From: CAVXXB01 sp963765585
Lineage (GTDB): Bacteria > Calditrichota > Calditrichia > JAJRVZ01
Direction: 5' to 3'
Assembly (NCBI GenBank): GCA_963765585.1
Contig: CAVXXB010000021.1
Coordinates: forward strand, 204,758 to 268,757
Length of the DNA: 64,000 nucleotides
Under the pieces are notes generated by a model. The model saw only the letters and a list, made by a program, of their open reading frames with translations. It was not told where the DNA came from and did no database searches. Position 1 is the stretch's first letter. Each line of letters opens with the position of its first letter. Below, in pieces: positions 45,432-55,495 of this stretch. A program made the translations under genes and the position numbers.

Positions 45432-46048
45432 ATGAAAAATCTAATATTTCTAAGTATTAATCGGGTATCTGTAAGGCAGATACTGAAAATACTCTTCATA
45501 GCTGCGGTCTATAGTATGATTACCACGTCAAGTGCTTTTGGACAAGTCAGATACTGCCCAAGGGTAAACAAACAACGCTTGGTCTTTATGTCACAGCAAA
45601 AGAAGCCTATGCCAAGTGGAAGGCTGCGCCGGAGAAAGTTAAGATTATTGACGTGCGTACCCCTGAAGAGTATATTTTTATCGGTCATGCCGAGATGGCA
45701 TGGAATATTCCGTTTGCAACTCAAACATTTGAATGGGATGCAGAAAAAAAGCATTTCCCCATGAAACCACATCCTGATTTTGTTTCCAGAGTGAAAGAGG
45801 TATTCGCACCGGAAGATACGCTTCTGATAACATGCCGGTCCGGCGGCCGGAGTGCGATTTCTACCAATTTATTGGCTGCTGCCGGATTCAAATACGTATA
45901 CAACATCACGGATGGTGTGGAAGGGGACAAGGTCAAGGATCCTGCAAGCGTCTATCAGGGGAAACGTCTGATGAACGGCTGGAAAAACTCGGATCTGCCC
46001 TGGACTTATCATGCCGATCCGAAAAAGATGGTCCTTCCCAAAGAATAA
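45432..46048 (+). pseudogene. Exported rhodanese, copy 1 (frameshifted near 45555)
   Basis: A single-domain rhodanese with a signal peptide (from ATG 45432, ending SAFG-Q). After GQV the frame is lost; the correct one restarts at PKGKQTTLGLYVTAKEAYA and runs through IIDVRTPEEY and the catalytic loop TCRSGGRSA to 46048. Comparison with the intact frame at 63144 shows a one-base deletion (or two-base insertion) between. Rhodaneses move sulfane sulfur from thiosulfate or a persulfide to a thiophile. Its place after the DszB-like gene fits periplasmic sulfur handling. Confidence 0.82.
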
Positions 46049-46152
46049 TTGAAAAGCCCAATGTCATCTCACAGAGATCCTCCCGTGGAAGGCGTACTGC
46101 GGTGACAATCTGAGAATGAATGTCGTAACGGCGGGAAGATCCCTAAAGGGAT
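46022..46152. repeat. Identical tail shared with 63741-63871
   Basis: The last rhodanese codons and about 100 bases beyond the stop are the same at both places. The region contains an inverted pair GATCCTCCCG ... CGGGAAGATC around an AATGAATGTCG centre, a REP-like structure. It marks the right end of the duplicated segment. Confidence 0.85.
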
Positions 46153-46328
46153 GCCAGATTAATACAAAAGATAATTATTTACTTTTATATTTAAGCATTT
46201 GATGTTGGGTATTCATTTGAAATTCGAGATTGGATATTGGACAATTCTCCATTTATTCTGTATTGGCTGAATCTTCGTGAACTTCGCGGTTATTTTTTAC
46301 ATTGCCGCCATGAATAGAAAGGAAAAAG

Positions 46329-47450
46329 ATGAGACAATCTTTCTTTGTATTAATTTTCAGTTTCCTGTTTTGTAGTGCATCTATTGCCCAGGTATATACC
46401 AATAAGCCAATAGGTGAAAAGAATGTGGCCCTGATCGATAGTTTGAAACAACAGGAGTACCCGTATGTTTTACCCATCTGGGGTGAAAAAGTCGCCAAGA
46501 TGGGATTTGAACTACCCTATTCAGCCGGAATTGGCATTAATTATATGTGGCAGGAATCTGCCCTTATTATTAACAATCTTAGTGTGGGTTTTAACAATGG
46601 TCCCATGACGAATGTGGATGATATTATAAGATTTGATGAAGCGCTTGCCGGCGCCAATATTGTAAATTTTCGGCCGGATATCTGGTTGTTCCCATTCCTG
46701 AATATTTATGGCGTCATTGCCAAGGCAAAAACGTCGACAAAGATTGATGCGGGTTTATGGCTGCCGGATGCGGACAACAACTGGAATGAAGTATCGGCTT
46801 TTTCCACAAAAGCAGAATTCGATGTCACTTCCTTTGGTTTTGGGCTTACTCCGACTATGGGTGTGGGTGGTGGCTGGCTGGCGCTGGACATGAACATGGT
46901 CTGGTCCGATGTAAGTGCTCTGGATAAGCCGGTATTTACCTTTGTCTTCGGCCCGCGTCTGGGTAAAACGTTCAAGTTTAAAACGCCTCATAGAAACCTT
47001 GCCTTCTGGGTAGGCGGTTTCAGAGTAAAATTTTCCTCCGAAACAAGCGGCTCGATTGATCTGTCTGAAGTACTTGATGTTAGCGACACCCAGGACAAAG
47101 TCGATGAAGGTTTGATAAGAGTTGATGAAGCCGGGAATCAGGTGAATAATTGGTGGAACAACTTACCGCCTGATGAACAGCAAAGTCCGGTCAACAAAGC
47201 CAAATATGAACGCGCAAACCAGCTTCTGGATAAAACCAGCAATCTGCTGAATTCTTTAGACGGGGCGCTCAGTACGGCCTCAAGCTCTACGGTGCAGTAT
47301 TCTCTCGATAAAAATCTTGAGAATATGTGGAATTTCATTGTAGGGGCACAATTTCAGTACAACAAACACTGGATGATAAGAGCCGAATATGGATTCCTGG
47401 GCAGCCGTCAGCAGTTTCTTACCGGACTGCAATACCGGTTTGGCTTATAA
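46329..47450 (+). CDS. Outer-membrane protein of unknown function (barrel-like)
   Basis: A 373-residue protein with signal peptide (MRQSFFVLIFSFLFCSASIA-Q). Strand-rich stretches (LPYSAGIGINYMWQES, FGFGLTPTMGVGGGWLALDM, LAFWVGGFRVKFSSE) surround a helical insert near 265-325 (QSPVNKAKYERANQLLDKT). The end is LTGLQYRFGL, an outer-membrane-type C-terminus. It may be a channel for a hydrophobic compound, but no FadL/SphA motif is clear enough to say so. GAAAGGA precedes the ATG. Confidence 0.7.
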   Translation: MRQSFFVLIFSFLFCSASIAQVYTNKPIGEKNVALIDSLKQQEYPYVLPIWGEKVAKMGFELPYSAGIGINYMWQESALIINNLSVGFNNGPMTNVDDIIRFDEALAGANIVNFRPDIWLFPFLNIYGVIAKAKTSTKIDAGLWLPDADNNWNEVSAFSTKAEFDVTSFGFGLTPTMGVGGGWLALDMNMVWSDVSALDKPVFTFVFGPRLGKTFKFKTPHRNLAFWVGGFRVKFSSETSGSIDLSEVLDVSDTQDKVDEGLIRVDEAGNQVNNWWNNLPPDEQQSPVNKAKYERANQLLDKTSNLLNSLDGALSTASSSTVQYSLDKNLENMWNFIVGAQFQYNKHWMIRAEYGFLGSRQQFLTGLQYRFGL

Positions 47451-47461
47451 CGTTCTGAAAA

Positions 47462-48172
47462 ATGAAAAAAATTCTAATAATTGCCCTCTTTTTGTTTGTC
47501 AGCCAGACCGTCAACAGTCAGGTCTTAATTTCACTCTTATTTGGGGAGGCGCTGAATACGGGTAAGATCGAGTTTGGCCTGGATGGCGGAGTGCATATGG
47601 CATCTATCTCCGGCATTGATCAGGGACAGCACCTGCTTTCCTGGAATCTGGGTTTTTACTTTGACATCAAACTCCCTGATTCCTCATGGATGATTCACAC
47701 CGGCGTGATAGTAAAATCAACCCTGGGTATGGCAAAACAACCGGTGTATTCGTTAAATGATCCTGATCTGGATGCGGCGTTCGGTGGCGGTAGTGTCGCA
47801 ACCAGACTTCAGTACTTTAATGTGCCGATCATGATAAAGTATAAAATCAATAAACATTTTTTTGTGGAAGGTGGTCCGATGCTGGGATTGCTGCACAAAG
47901 CGAATGATGAGTTCACCCATACGGTTAAGGAAAGTGACGACCTGACGTATCAACTGGATACAAAAAACAGGTATCATCCGATTGATGCCGGGATAATGGT
48001 CGGTGCCGGCTACCGGCTGATGGGCGGCAATGGAATGAACCTGGGCATACGTTATTATTATGGCCTGGTTGATATTTTGATTGACGATTCAACGCCTGAC
48101 CAGTATAACCGGGCGTTATATTTTACCGTGGGAATTCCGATTGGAGCCAGTAAGCCGGACGGGAAAAACTGA
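47462..48172 (+). CDS. PorT-like outer-membrane beta-barrel protein
   Basis: A 236-residue barrel with signal peptide (ILIIALFLFVSQTVNS-Q). The pattern FGLDGGVHMASISG, LSWNLGFYFDIKLPDSSWMI, YFNVPIMIKYKINKHFFVEGGP and GAGYRLMGG is that of the outer-membrane beta-barrel (PorT/OMP_b-brl_2) family. It starts twelve bases after the previous gene, so the two are an operon. The function is unknown. Confidence 0.78.
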   Translation: MKKILIIALFLFVSQTVNSQVLISLLFGEALNTGKIEFGLDGGVHMASISGIDQGQHLLSWNLGFYFDIKLPDSSWMIHTGVIVKSTLGMAKQPVYSLNDPDLDAAFGGGSVATRLQYFNVPIMIKYKINKHFFVEGGPMLGLLHKANDEFTHTVKESDDLTYQLDTKNRYHPIDAGIMVGAGYRLMGGNGMNLGIRYYYGLVDILIDDSTPDQYNRALYFTVGIPIGASKPDGKN

Positions 48173-48237
48173 TGGATCATTTTATGAGGTATCTGCCGCT
48201 TCTTATTGGATTGATCATAATTACTGGAGAATAATAA

Positions 48238-48312
48238 ATGCAGGGTAATATATTTATCAGCCGACAATTTCATCTTTTGTCACTCTTGTGCCTGGCATCG
48301 TTGGGGCATTAA
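48238..48312 (+). CDS. Possible 24-residue peptide
   Basis: ATG 48238 with GGAG upstream encodes MQGNIFISRQFHLLSLLCLA before TAA at 48310-48312. It could be a leader peptide or the decayed start of an envelope protein. There is no homology I can name. Confidence 0.25.
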   Translation: MQGNIFISRQFHLLSLLCLASLGH

Positions 48313-48380
48313 AAATACGTTTAGCCGCAAAATTAATTCCTGATTCACCAAAAAATTTTTGTACAGGCAGAGGAGCACTC

Positions 48381-49274
48381 ATGAGGTCTAGGTCTACTTT
48401 ATTCTCAAAGAGCAAGGTTTTAATCGCTATGGCAGGAATCGCTGGCGTCCTGATCATCCTGTGGGTGCTTATTGATCCATTTTCCCATCTCGTTTTGCTT
48501 CTGGATGTGGATAATCAGGTCGATGTTGATTTCAGTAAAATGATTCCTGTGAACGCAGAAATTAATCAGGATGTCACGATTAAACTGCCTCAACATATTA
48601 GTGCCAAAGTTCGGATCAGTGAACACCTTGCCATTCCGTTGGATGAACATGTGGATCTTCCGCTTAATTTGACATTCACTGCACCTCTTGAGGCAGATGT
48701 ACAGGTCAACCAGGTACTTGATCTTAAATTCGATCTTCCCATCGATGTGGTATTAACTCAGGAAGAACTGCACATCGATGATCTGCAAATCCCTTTGGAT
48801 TTTGAGTTATTTGTAAATGATACTTTTCAAATAGAAACGACGCTCCCGCTGGATACATCGGTACAGAGCGTGATGGGTGTTTCCGTGCCGGTTAAAGGTT
48901 CGATTCCAATAAGAATGAATGTGCCGGTTAAGAAAAAAATCCGTATTAAGAAAGAAATCACCGTGGCTGTTAAAAACTTCCATGCACCATTAAAGATGAT
49001 GATGCCCATAAACGCGCAAGTCCCGGTTGAACAGATGCTGCATATCACCGGGACATTCAAAGTTCCGATTAACCAAACTATACCGGTTCACCTAAAAAAA
49101 ACGATCGATGCGAATTTACCTGAGGCGTTTCCGGTGTCGGTCATTATTGACGAAAATCTCCCGGTGGCACTGCAGGCCACACTCGTTTCCGATGTGAAAA
49201 TTGATGGAACTGTTCCTATCAACCTTGGGACGCTGCGCATTAAGAAGGACTCGGTCCGCCTGAAAGTTGAATAA
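48381..49274 (+). CDS. Membrane-anchored beta-repeat protein
   Basis: A 297-residue protein; ATG 48381 is chosen because AGGAG lies six bases upstream, although the frame is open from 48288. One membrane helix (VLIAMAGIAGVLIILWVLI) anchors it, and the remainder is exported. It consists of many short strands that repeat the pattern (I/L)P(V/I/L)xxx(V/I)xx(T/V)xx(I/V): for example VNAEINQDVTIKLPQH, LEADVQVNQVLDLKFDLPI, INAQVPVEQMLHITGTFKVP, INQTIPVHLKKTIDANLP. I do not recognise the family. It looks like a long beta-solenoid or extended lipid-bridging groove. Confidence 0.65.
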   Translation: MRSRSTLFSKSKVLIAMAGIAGVLIILWVLIDPFSHLVLLLDVDNQVDVDFSKMIPVNAEINQDVTIKLPQHISAKVRISEHLAIPLDEHVDLPLNLTFTAPLEADVQVNQVLDLKFDLPIDVVLTQEELHIDDLQIPLDFELFVNDTFQIETTLPLDTSVQSVMGVSVPVKGSIPIRMNVPVKKKIRIKKEITVAVKNFHAPLKMMMPINAQVPVEQMLHITGTFKVPINQTIPVHLKKTIDANLPEAFPVSVIIDENLPVALQATLVSDVKIDGTVPINLGTLRIKKDSVRLKVE

Positions 49275-49285
49275 CGGTCTTTTCG

Positions 49286-49542
49286 CTACTAAATTCATTG
49301 GAAAGTTTACCGCAAGGAGTTCTAATAATTCAAATCAATCAAAAATCTCTAATATGATGCTTCCAATGATATTAGCTACTCTTCTTGATGGAATACCTGA
49401 ATCAATAGTAATTGGGTTGTGAATGTTTAAAGAAGGAACAGTGAGTCTTGCCATGTTGGTGGCAGCTTTTTCAATAATTGGCGGGTTCGTTTTGATAGCT
49501 TTGTCTTTCAGGATAAAGAAACTTAAAAATGCAATTAACTAA
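49286..49542 (+). pseudogene. ZIP-transporter fragment
   Basis: Bases 49286-49475 match the intact ZIP gene at 57836-58008 (KFIGK, NQSKSSNMMLPMILATLLDG), with a few differences and GGA changed to TGA in the IGLG motif. Beyond GTGGCAG it joins unrelated sequence encoding SIIGGFVLIALSFRIKKL. It has no start and an internal stop, so it is a chimeric remnant. Confidence 0.8.
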
Positions 49543-49559
49543 ATAAACCATTTGGGAGC

Positions 49560-49903
49560 TTGCCGGCCTGTACCGCATTATTCCTTTTCTGGAAGCCGGT
49601 GTGGGAGGACGCTTAAACTATCTGGTTACCGATGTCGATGCGCAGCGCAATGTGCTCCCGGAAGGAAGTGAAACGCTGAGCGGCCACCACTCGAAGACGT
49701 TTTATGACCCAATTCTGCTTACCAGACTCACTTACAGCATCGAGGATAAATGGCTGTTTCAGTTCCGGGGAGATCTGGGTGGTTTCGGTATCGGTTCAGA
49801 TTTTACCTGGCAACTGCAAGCCTATGCCGGTTATCAAATTGGGATTCAATTTATAGATCCTTTTTTTGTGTCTTCAAATTTTTGTGGTAAATTTTGTGAA
49901 TAA
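49560..49903 (+). pseudogene. C-terminal fragment of an outer-membrane protein
   Basis: The frame enters without a start at ELAGLYRIIPFLEAGVGGRL and continues through YSIEDKWLFQFRGDLGGFG and YAGYQIGIQF to TAA 49903. This is the strand pattern of a beta-barrel family in which RGDLGGFG-like turns are common. The 5' part is missing and joined to the ZIP remnant, so recombination has destroyed the gene. Confidence 0.65.
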
Positions 49904-50041
49904 ATCTGGCTAGTGTATTTTTGAACCATTAAACAAATTGATATATTAAAATTTTAAAAAAAATGAAATCGCTCCCAATACAGAAAAATCACACAAACGA
50001 AGGAAATATGGCAGACCTGCCCGGGGATAAAGGTGCTGTGA

Positions 50042-52142
50042 ATGTCCGAGGAAAATCAGCGGAAGTTTGAGTTGTTGTTGGCCAATATATCTGCAAGCTT
50101 TATTAACCTGCCTGCCGACCAGATCGACAACGGGATTGAGGACGCTCAGAGACTGGTTTGCGAATGTCTGAATGTAGATTTATGCGCAGTCTGGCAGGTA
50201 CTGACTCCGGATCCGAATCTAATTAATCTCACACATCTTTTTAGGCTTGGAGAAGGTCCCGGGCGGCCTGATCAAATGGAGGCTTCTGTTTCTTACCCCT
50301 GGGTTTGGGACCAGATTCGGGCAGGCAACATGGTGAAGGTGACATCGCTGTCAGAGTTGCCGGAGGAGGCGGCTAAAGATCTCGAGACAGCCACTTTTTT
50401 TGGCATCAAGTCCAATATTACGATCCCACTGATGGCAGGTGGTGGCCCAATCTTTGGTGCCCTGGGCTGCAGCAAGACGCAGGTGGAGCGTGCCTGGTCA
50501 GATGAAGTCGTCAGACAGCTTACAACTGGTGGCACAGATATTTACCAATGCCATTCAGCGTAAACAGGCCTCTATTATCAAGAGAAAACAGCAGCAGTTT
50601 GAGTTATTGCTGGCCAGCATATCTGCGGACTTTATCAATTTGCCCGCCGACCAGATCGATAGCAAGATTGAAGACACTCAGCGTCAGATCTGCGAATGCC
50701 TTGATCTGGATCAATGTGTCCTCTGGCAGCAACCGGCCCCGGACCAGGATGATGTTATGTTAACCAATCTTTATTATCGTGAGACCATCGTCAATCCTTT
50801 TCAACCTAGCGATCCTACAACGGCTTCCGAAAAATTCCCCTGGTTCTTTTCTCAGATTCAAGCGGGTAACATTGTGAATCTGGCAACATTGGCAGACTTG
50901 CCGGTGGAGGCGACCATCGATCTGGAGAGTTGTATGGAATATGACATTAAGTCCAATCTTTCGCTTCCACTCACAGTGGGCGGAAAAACACTGATCGGTG
51001 TTCTGTGCTTCAACACGATGCATAAGGTACATACCTGGCCGGAAGAGGTCGTTATACAGCTACAACTGGTGGCACAGATATTTACCAATGCCATCCTGCG
51101 CAAACGCATGGAGGGTCAACTCCAGGATCGCCTGCAGGAAATTGAGGCGCTGAAAGAACGACTGGAAAGTGAAAATACCTATCTGCGGGAGGAGGTAAAA
51201 GTTCTGGTTGAACATTCGGGCATTGTGGGGCAAAGCGTCGCCTTGAAAAATGTCCTGACCCAGGCGGAACAGGTTGCTCAAACCGACTCTACGGTTCTCC
51301 TGCTGGGGGAAACCGGAACAGGAAAAGAACTGCTGGCCAGGGCCATCCACCGTATGAGTTTGCGCAAAGACAAACCGATGATAACGATCAACTGTGCTTC
51401 GCTTCCACCCACGCTGATCGAAAGCGAACTATTTGGCCGCGAGAAAGGCTCTTACACAGGTGCAATGACCAAAATGATCGGTCGATTCGAAATGGCCGAC
51501 GGTTCGACCATCTTTCTCGATGAGATCGGAGAAATTCCACTCGATCTGCAGAGTAAGCTGCTCCGCGTGCTTGAGGAAGGCACATTCGAGCGGTTAGGTT
51601 CAACCCAAAGCCGGCATGTCAATGTTCGTATCATTGCCGCCACCAACCGGGAAATCGAGCAGGAGGTAAACAACGGCAAATTCAGACGGGACCTATTCTA
51701 CCGGTTGAATGTGTTCCCCATATCGATTCCACCCCTCCGCGACCGCGCTGAAGACATTCAGCTGTTGGTCCGGGCGGTTGTCAAGGAATTTCAAAAGAAA
51801 TTAGGCAAGGAAATAGATAGCATTCCGACGAAGACCATGCATTCCCTGCAATCTTATTCCTGGCCGGGCAATGTCAGGGAGTTAAGGAATGTGATCGAAC
51901 ACGCCATGATCATGAGTAATGGAAAAATCCTCGATATCCCGGTACCGGGAGGACGGGCCGTTCCAAAAACAGATGCTAGCGGCACGCTTCAGGATATGGA
52001 GAAAATGCATATTACTGCCGTGCTGCAGAAGACCGGCTGGCGCCTCGCCGGACCGGGCGGCGCCGCTGAGATTCTTGGTCTTAAGAGAACAACCCTGCAG
52101 GCAAAAATGAAAAAATTAGGTATTCATCATCCTACAAAGTAA
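50042..52142 (+). CDS. GAF-GAF sigma-54-dependent activator, second copy (frameshift near 50520)
   Basis: An FhlA-like activator of about 700 residues. GAF 1 starts at ATG 50042 (MSEENQRKFELLL). At 50519-50520 an extra T, relative to the same sequence at 51057-51075, moves the frame, and LQLVAQIFTNAIQRKQ continues to 52142. GAF 2 repeats FELLLASISADFINLPADQI. AAA+ has GETGTGKE, the GAFTGA loop as GSYTGA, TIFLDEIGE and PPLRDR; the HTH is GAAEILGLKRTTLQAKM. It lies directly before the sigma-54 promoter of the glycyl-radical operon, so it is the likely regulator. A 20-residue frame from ATG 50008 is an alternative leader. Confidence 0.88.
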
Positions 52143-52176
52143 TGCCCATATACGGGCATTACGCCGATATATCGGC
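52141..52176. promoter_or_regulatory. Two adjacent palindromes after the activator gene
   Basis: AATGCCC/GGGCATT (52141-52160, six-base loop) is followed by the perfect palindrome GCCGATATATCGGC (52163-52176). There is no T-run, so it could be a processing/termination structure or a binding site upstream of the operon. Confidence 0.5.
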
Positions 52177-52503
52177 AGAATAGTTTATCCTTTTTATTGA
52201 CCATAAACCGCTTGTCTATAGAAATCCTCTCAACGGTAGGGTTTGAGAACAGCATCCTGCGCTGACTTTTTTTGGCACGTTTTTGGCTATCTTATTTAAC
52301 CTGATCGAGTGATCATACTTTACAGGGACTATAATAAATCACACTATTTATGCTGTCATCCAGAACGGATCCTCCCGGATGCAGAGGTGATTCTATATCC
52401 AGGAAGATTCCTGTCTCTGGGCACGATCCTATCCAGGCACGGACGGGCAACTTAGCGGTTAGAAAAAACTTATCCAGTTCCGGATTATAAAATCGAGGTA
52501 ATA
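52143..52503. other. Regulatory intergenic region of the glycyl-radical operon
   Basis: No gene. It holds the two palindromes at its left end, a candidate sigma-54 promoter at 52273-52288, and about 200 bases of leader. CCTCCCGGATGCAGAGGTGA and AGGCACGGACGGGC could be activator sites, but no clear tandem inverted repeats are seen. Confidence 0.55.
52273..52288 (+). promoter_or_regulatory. Sigma-54 (-24/-12) promoter of module B
   Basis: TGGCACGTTTTTGGCT matches the consensus TGGCACG-N4-TTGCW in all but one base (G for T before the -12 GC). The GG-GC spacing is correct. It lies between the sigma-54 activator gene and the ABM/glycyl-radical operon. Confidence 0.7.
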
Positions 52504-52833
52504 ATGATCGTCGCGACCGTAAGAATGAACATCCCGCTTCCCAAAAAAACTGAGGCCTTGAAAATTCTCAATTTGGAGGTCGAACTATGCCGGGACGATC
52601 CTGGTTGTAGCAGCTGCCATATCTACGGAGACCTGCAGGAAAACTGCGCCCTTATGCTCGAAGAAGTTTGGTGGACTGAGGAAGATCTGGATACTCATCT
52701 TCGCTCAGATGAATTTCGCAACTTGCTGGTGGTTATGGAGATGGCTGACAAAAAACCCGAAATCAGGTTCGACACGGTCTCAAGTTCCGCAGGAATTGAG
52801 AGGGTCGAGAAAGCCAGAGGTCTGGCAGTATGA
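52504..52833 (+). CDS. Small ABM-like protein
   Basis: A 109-residue dimeric alpha-beta-barrel protein (VATVRMNIPLPKKTEALKIL, CSSCHIYGDL, LMLEEVWWTEEDLDTHLRSDEF), related in plan to the one at 38961. GAGG precedes the ATG. It is the first gene after the sigma-54 promoter and is followed by the glycyl radical enzyme. Cysteines in PGCSSCHIY and VELCRDD are not typical of ABM enzymes. A sensor or accessory role is inferred from the matching position in both modules. Confidence 0.72.
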   Translation: MIVATVRMNIPLPKKTEALKILNLEVELCRDDPGCSSCHIYGDLQENCALMLEEVWWTEEDLDTHLRSDEFRNLLVVMEMADKKPEIRFDTVSSSAGIERVEKARGLAV

Positions 52834-52989
52834 CGACAAGAACCGTCGTGAAACAATTTTTTCAAACCTCAAACCGCTTGGGTGAGACTAAAATAATGAA
52901 ATGGGAGGATCATAGAGTATTGCTGTTAACAATTTAAAATAGAGTTTTATTTACAGATAATAATTCACAAAAAGTAAGGAGAATTTATA

Positions 52990-55417
52990 ATGGCGAAACA
53001 AAAGCAAAACCCATCAACAGCAAAAGTAAACGCCGATACTGCGCGTATTGACACCTTAAAAGAAATCTATGCGCAGCACCGTGGCGCCTATTGATTTCGA
53101 GCGCGTTATCATCATGAAGGAGATGTACGAATCCACTGAAGGCCTTCCCCAGATACTCCGAAGAGCCAAGTTTAATGAGGCTTTGTTTGATCGAAAAAAG
53201 ATCTACATTGATGACAACCTTTTTGTGGGTGCCATGGGCGGCTCGGTTAATGCCATGTACACCTATCCTGAATGGCAGGTGGGCTGGATGGAAGAAGAAC
53301 AGGTAGTGGAGAAAAAATCAAAGACTCCCGAGGAAAAGGAAGCCAATCAGTGGGCAATGGATTACTTTGGTACGCGTGCGCAGGTTCCCCGTGTTTACGA
53401 CATCTATAAAAAGAGGTATGGCTATGACGCCAAGCCGATTTATGCTTCAGGCCTCATTGCTGAATTTTTTAGCTGGCCGGCCGGAGGTGGTAACCTGAAC
53501 TATCCAAAGGTATACAGAGAGGGTCTTGCCAGCATGATCAAGGAAGTAGAAGATAAAATGATGTCGCTTGAAATGCGTTTGCCCAACAAGGAGAAATTTT
53601 ACTTCTATGAAGCCTCATTAATTACCATGAAGGCAGTTATCCGTTATGCTAACCGCTATGCGGCAAAAGCGCGCGAAATGGCAGCCAAAGAAAAAAATGC
53701 ACAGCGTAAAGCTGAATTGATATCGCTTGCCGAAACTTGTGAGCATGTGCCTGAGCACCCTGCACGTAATTTGCGCGAAGCCATGCAGTGCCACTTCATC
53801 TGCCATATTGTTGCTGAATTGGAACAAGTGGGTTGCGGGTATTCTGAAGCTTACCTGGGACAAAACCTCGAGCCTTATTATCAGGCAGATAAAGCTGCCG
53901 GATTAATTACCTATGAGGATGCTGTTTTCATGTTTCAGAACCTGACGCTTAAATTGAATGAAATTGGCTATTACTTTGGCGAGTTTGTGGCCCTGCAAAA
54001 CTCAGCCGACCTCGGACAAAGCATCACACTTGCCGGTTTCGATGAAGAGGGAAACCATGCACATGCTGATATGGACTTTGTCATACTTGACGCAGCCAAA
54101 TATCTCCATTTGCCTCAGCCTCCCCTTTCGTTATGCTACACCAATAAAACCCCTGGTAAAATCCTTGAAAAAGTGCTCGATTTGATCGGTACAGGTATAG
54201 GAATGCCCCAGTTTGTGAGTGGTGAAGCCATGTTCAAACGGGCTCTGAATATTTGGGGGAACACCAAGAATGGCGGCGACCTTCCGCTCGAGAAAGCAAG
54301 GCGTACCTGTATTGGTGCCTGTGTTGGAAGTTATATTCCATATGAAACCGGACACCCGATAGAAGGACAGCCAAATTTGGGTAAAGTACTTGAGCTTACG
54401 TTGAACAATGGTTTTGATCCACGCACCAAAATGCAGATTGGACCAAAAAGCGGCAATCCGGAAACATTTAAAACCTTTGAAGATTTATATGCCGCCTTTG
54501 AAGTGCAACTGCAATTCTGTGAAGATGTACTTCGTAGAGGTGCTTGGATTGCAAGCATGCTGGCTGCCGAAAATCTTCCGGTTACCTGGCGTTCCATTCT
54601 TACAGTAGGCTGTATTGAACGTGGTATTGATGTATGGAACGGTGGCGCCAATTACTATACTGTGGCACAGATTTCAGTGGGACAGGTGGATGCTGCGAAT
54701 GGCTTAATGGCTGTTAAGGAATTGATTTACGACAAAAAGAAACTGACCTGGAAAGAATTAATGGCAGCACTGGCCGCCAACTTCGAAGGTGAGCATGAGC
54801 GCGTGCACAAAATGGTTTACGTGGATGCTCCAAAATATGGTAATAACTTCGGGGCGCCTGAAAAGATGTTGAAAAGAGTGAACGACAGCATTTTGCATGC
54901 TTTCAATAGTGTTGATGGCGGTGGTAGTTATATCACTAAGGATATTAAGATCTCGCTTGATCAGTACACGAAGAGTGTGCATAACCTGATGGGTAAAATA
55001 ACAGGTGCATTGCCTACCGGTAAAAAAGCCGGGGTTGCACTAACTGACGGTAGCCTTTCTGCCATGCCGGGTACGGATGTTAACGGGCCTACTGCTTTAG
55101 CTCTATCAGCTGCAGAAGGTAATGATGCTGTGAAGTGGACTGCTACGCATATGAACATGAAAGTGCAGCCGAATCAGCTGGAGACACGAAAAGGTAGAGA
55201 TCAAATTTTGGGTCTGGTAAAAACCTTATTCGACAATGGCGGCTACCACATTCAGTTCAACTGTCTGGATACAAAAATGCTTCGTGATGCACAGAAACAT
55301 CCGGAAAACTACCGCGACCTGGTGGTTAGGGTAGCCGGTTTCAGTGCCTTCTTTACCAAGCTTGATGTGGGCGTTCAGAACGAAGTCATTGAACGTACGC
55401 TTCAGACTTTCAAATAG
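52990..55417 (+). CDS. Glycyl radical enzyme (PFL family) with N-terminal frameshift
   Basis: A cytoplasmic, strictly anaerobic radical enzyme of about 808 residues. AAGGAG and ATG 52990 open a frame (MAKQKQNPSTAKV) that stops at TGA 53092-53094; the body runs one frame over from 53069. One extra base near 53086 accounts for this. Numbered from 53069, the glycyl-radical loop is VVRVAGFSAFF with G757. The active-site cysteine is C418 in CIGACVGSY, where most eliminases and HPA decarboxylase have GCVE; the Glu is replaced by Gly. C414 is four residues earlier. The enzyme therefore does not fit the choline, diol, hydroxyproline or isethionate lyase signatures. It is followed by its activase. Confidence 0.88.
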
Positions 55418-55495
55418 AAAAAGGAGATTGAGGTTGTATCAAAATTTTTTATACAACCTCTTTCCTTATTAAATAGAAAGGTAATAAAAATAATT

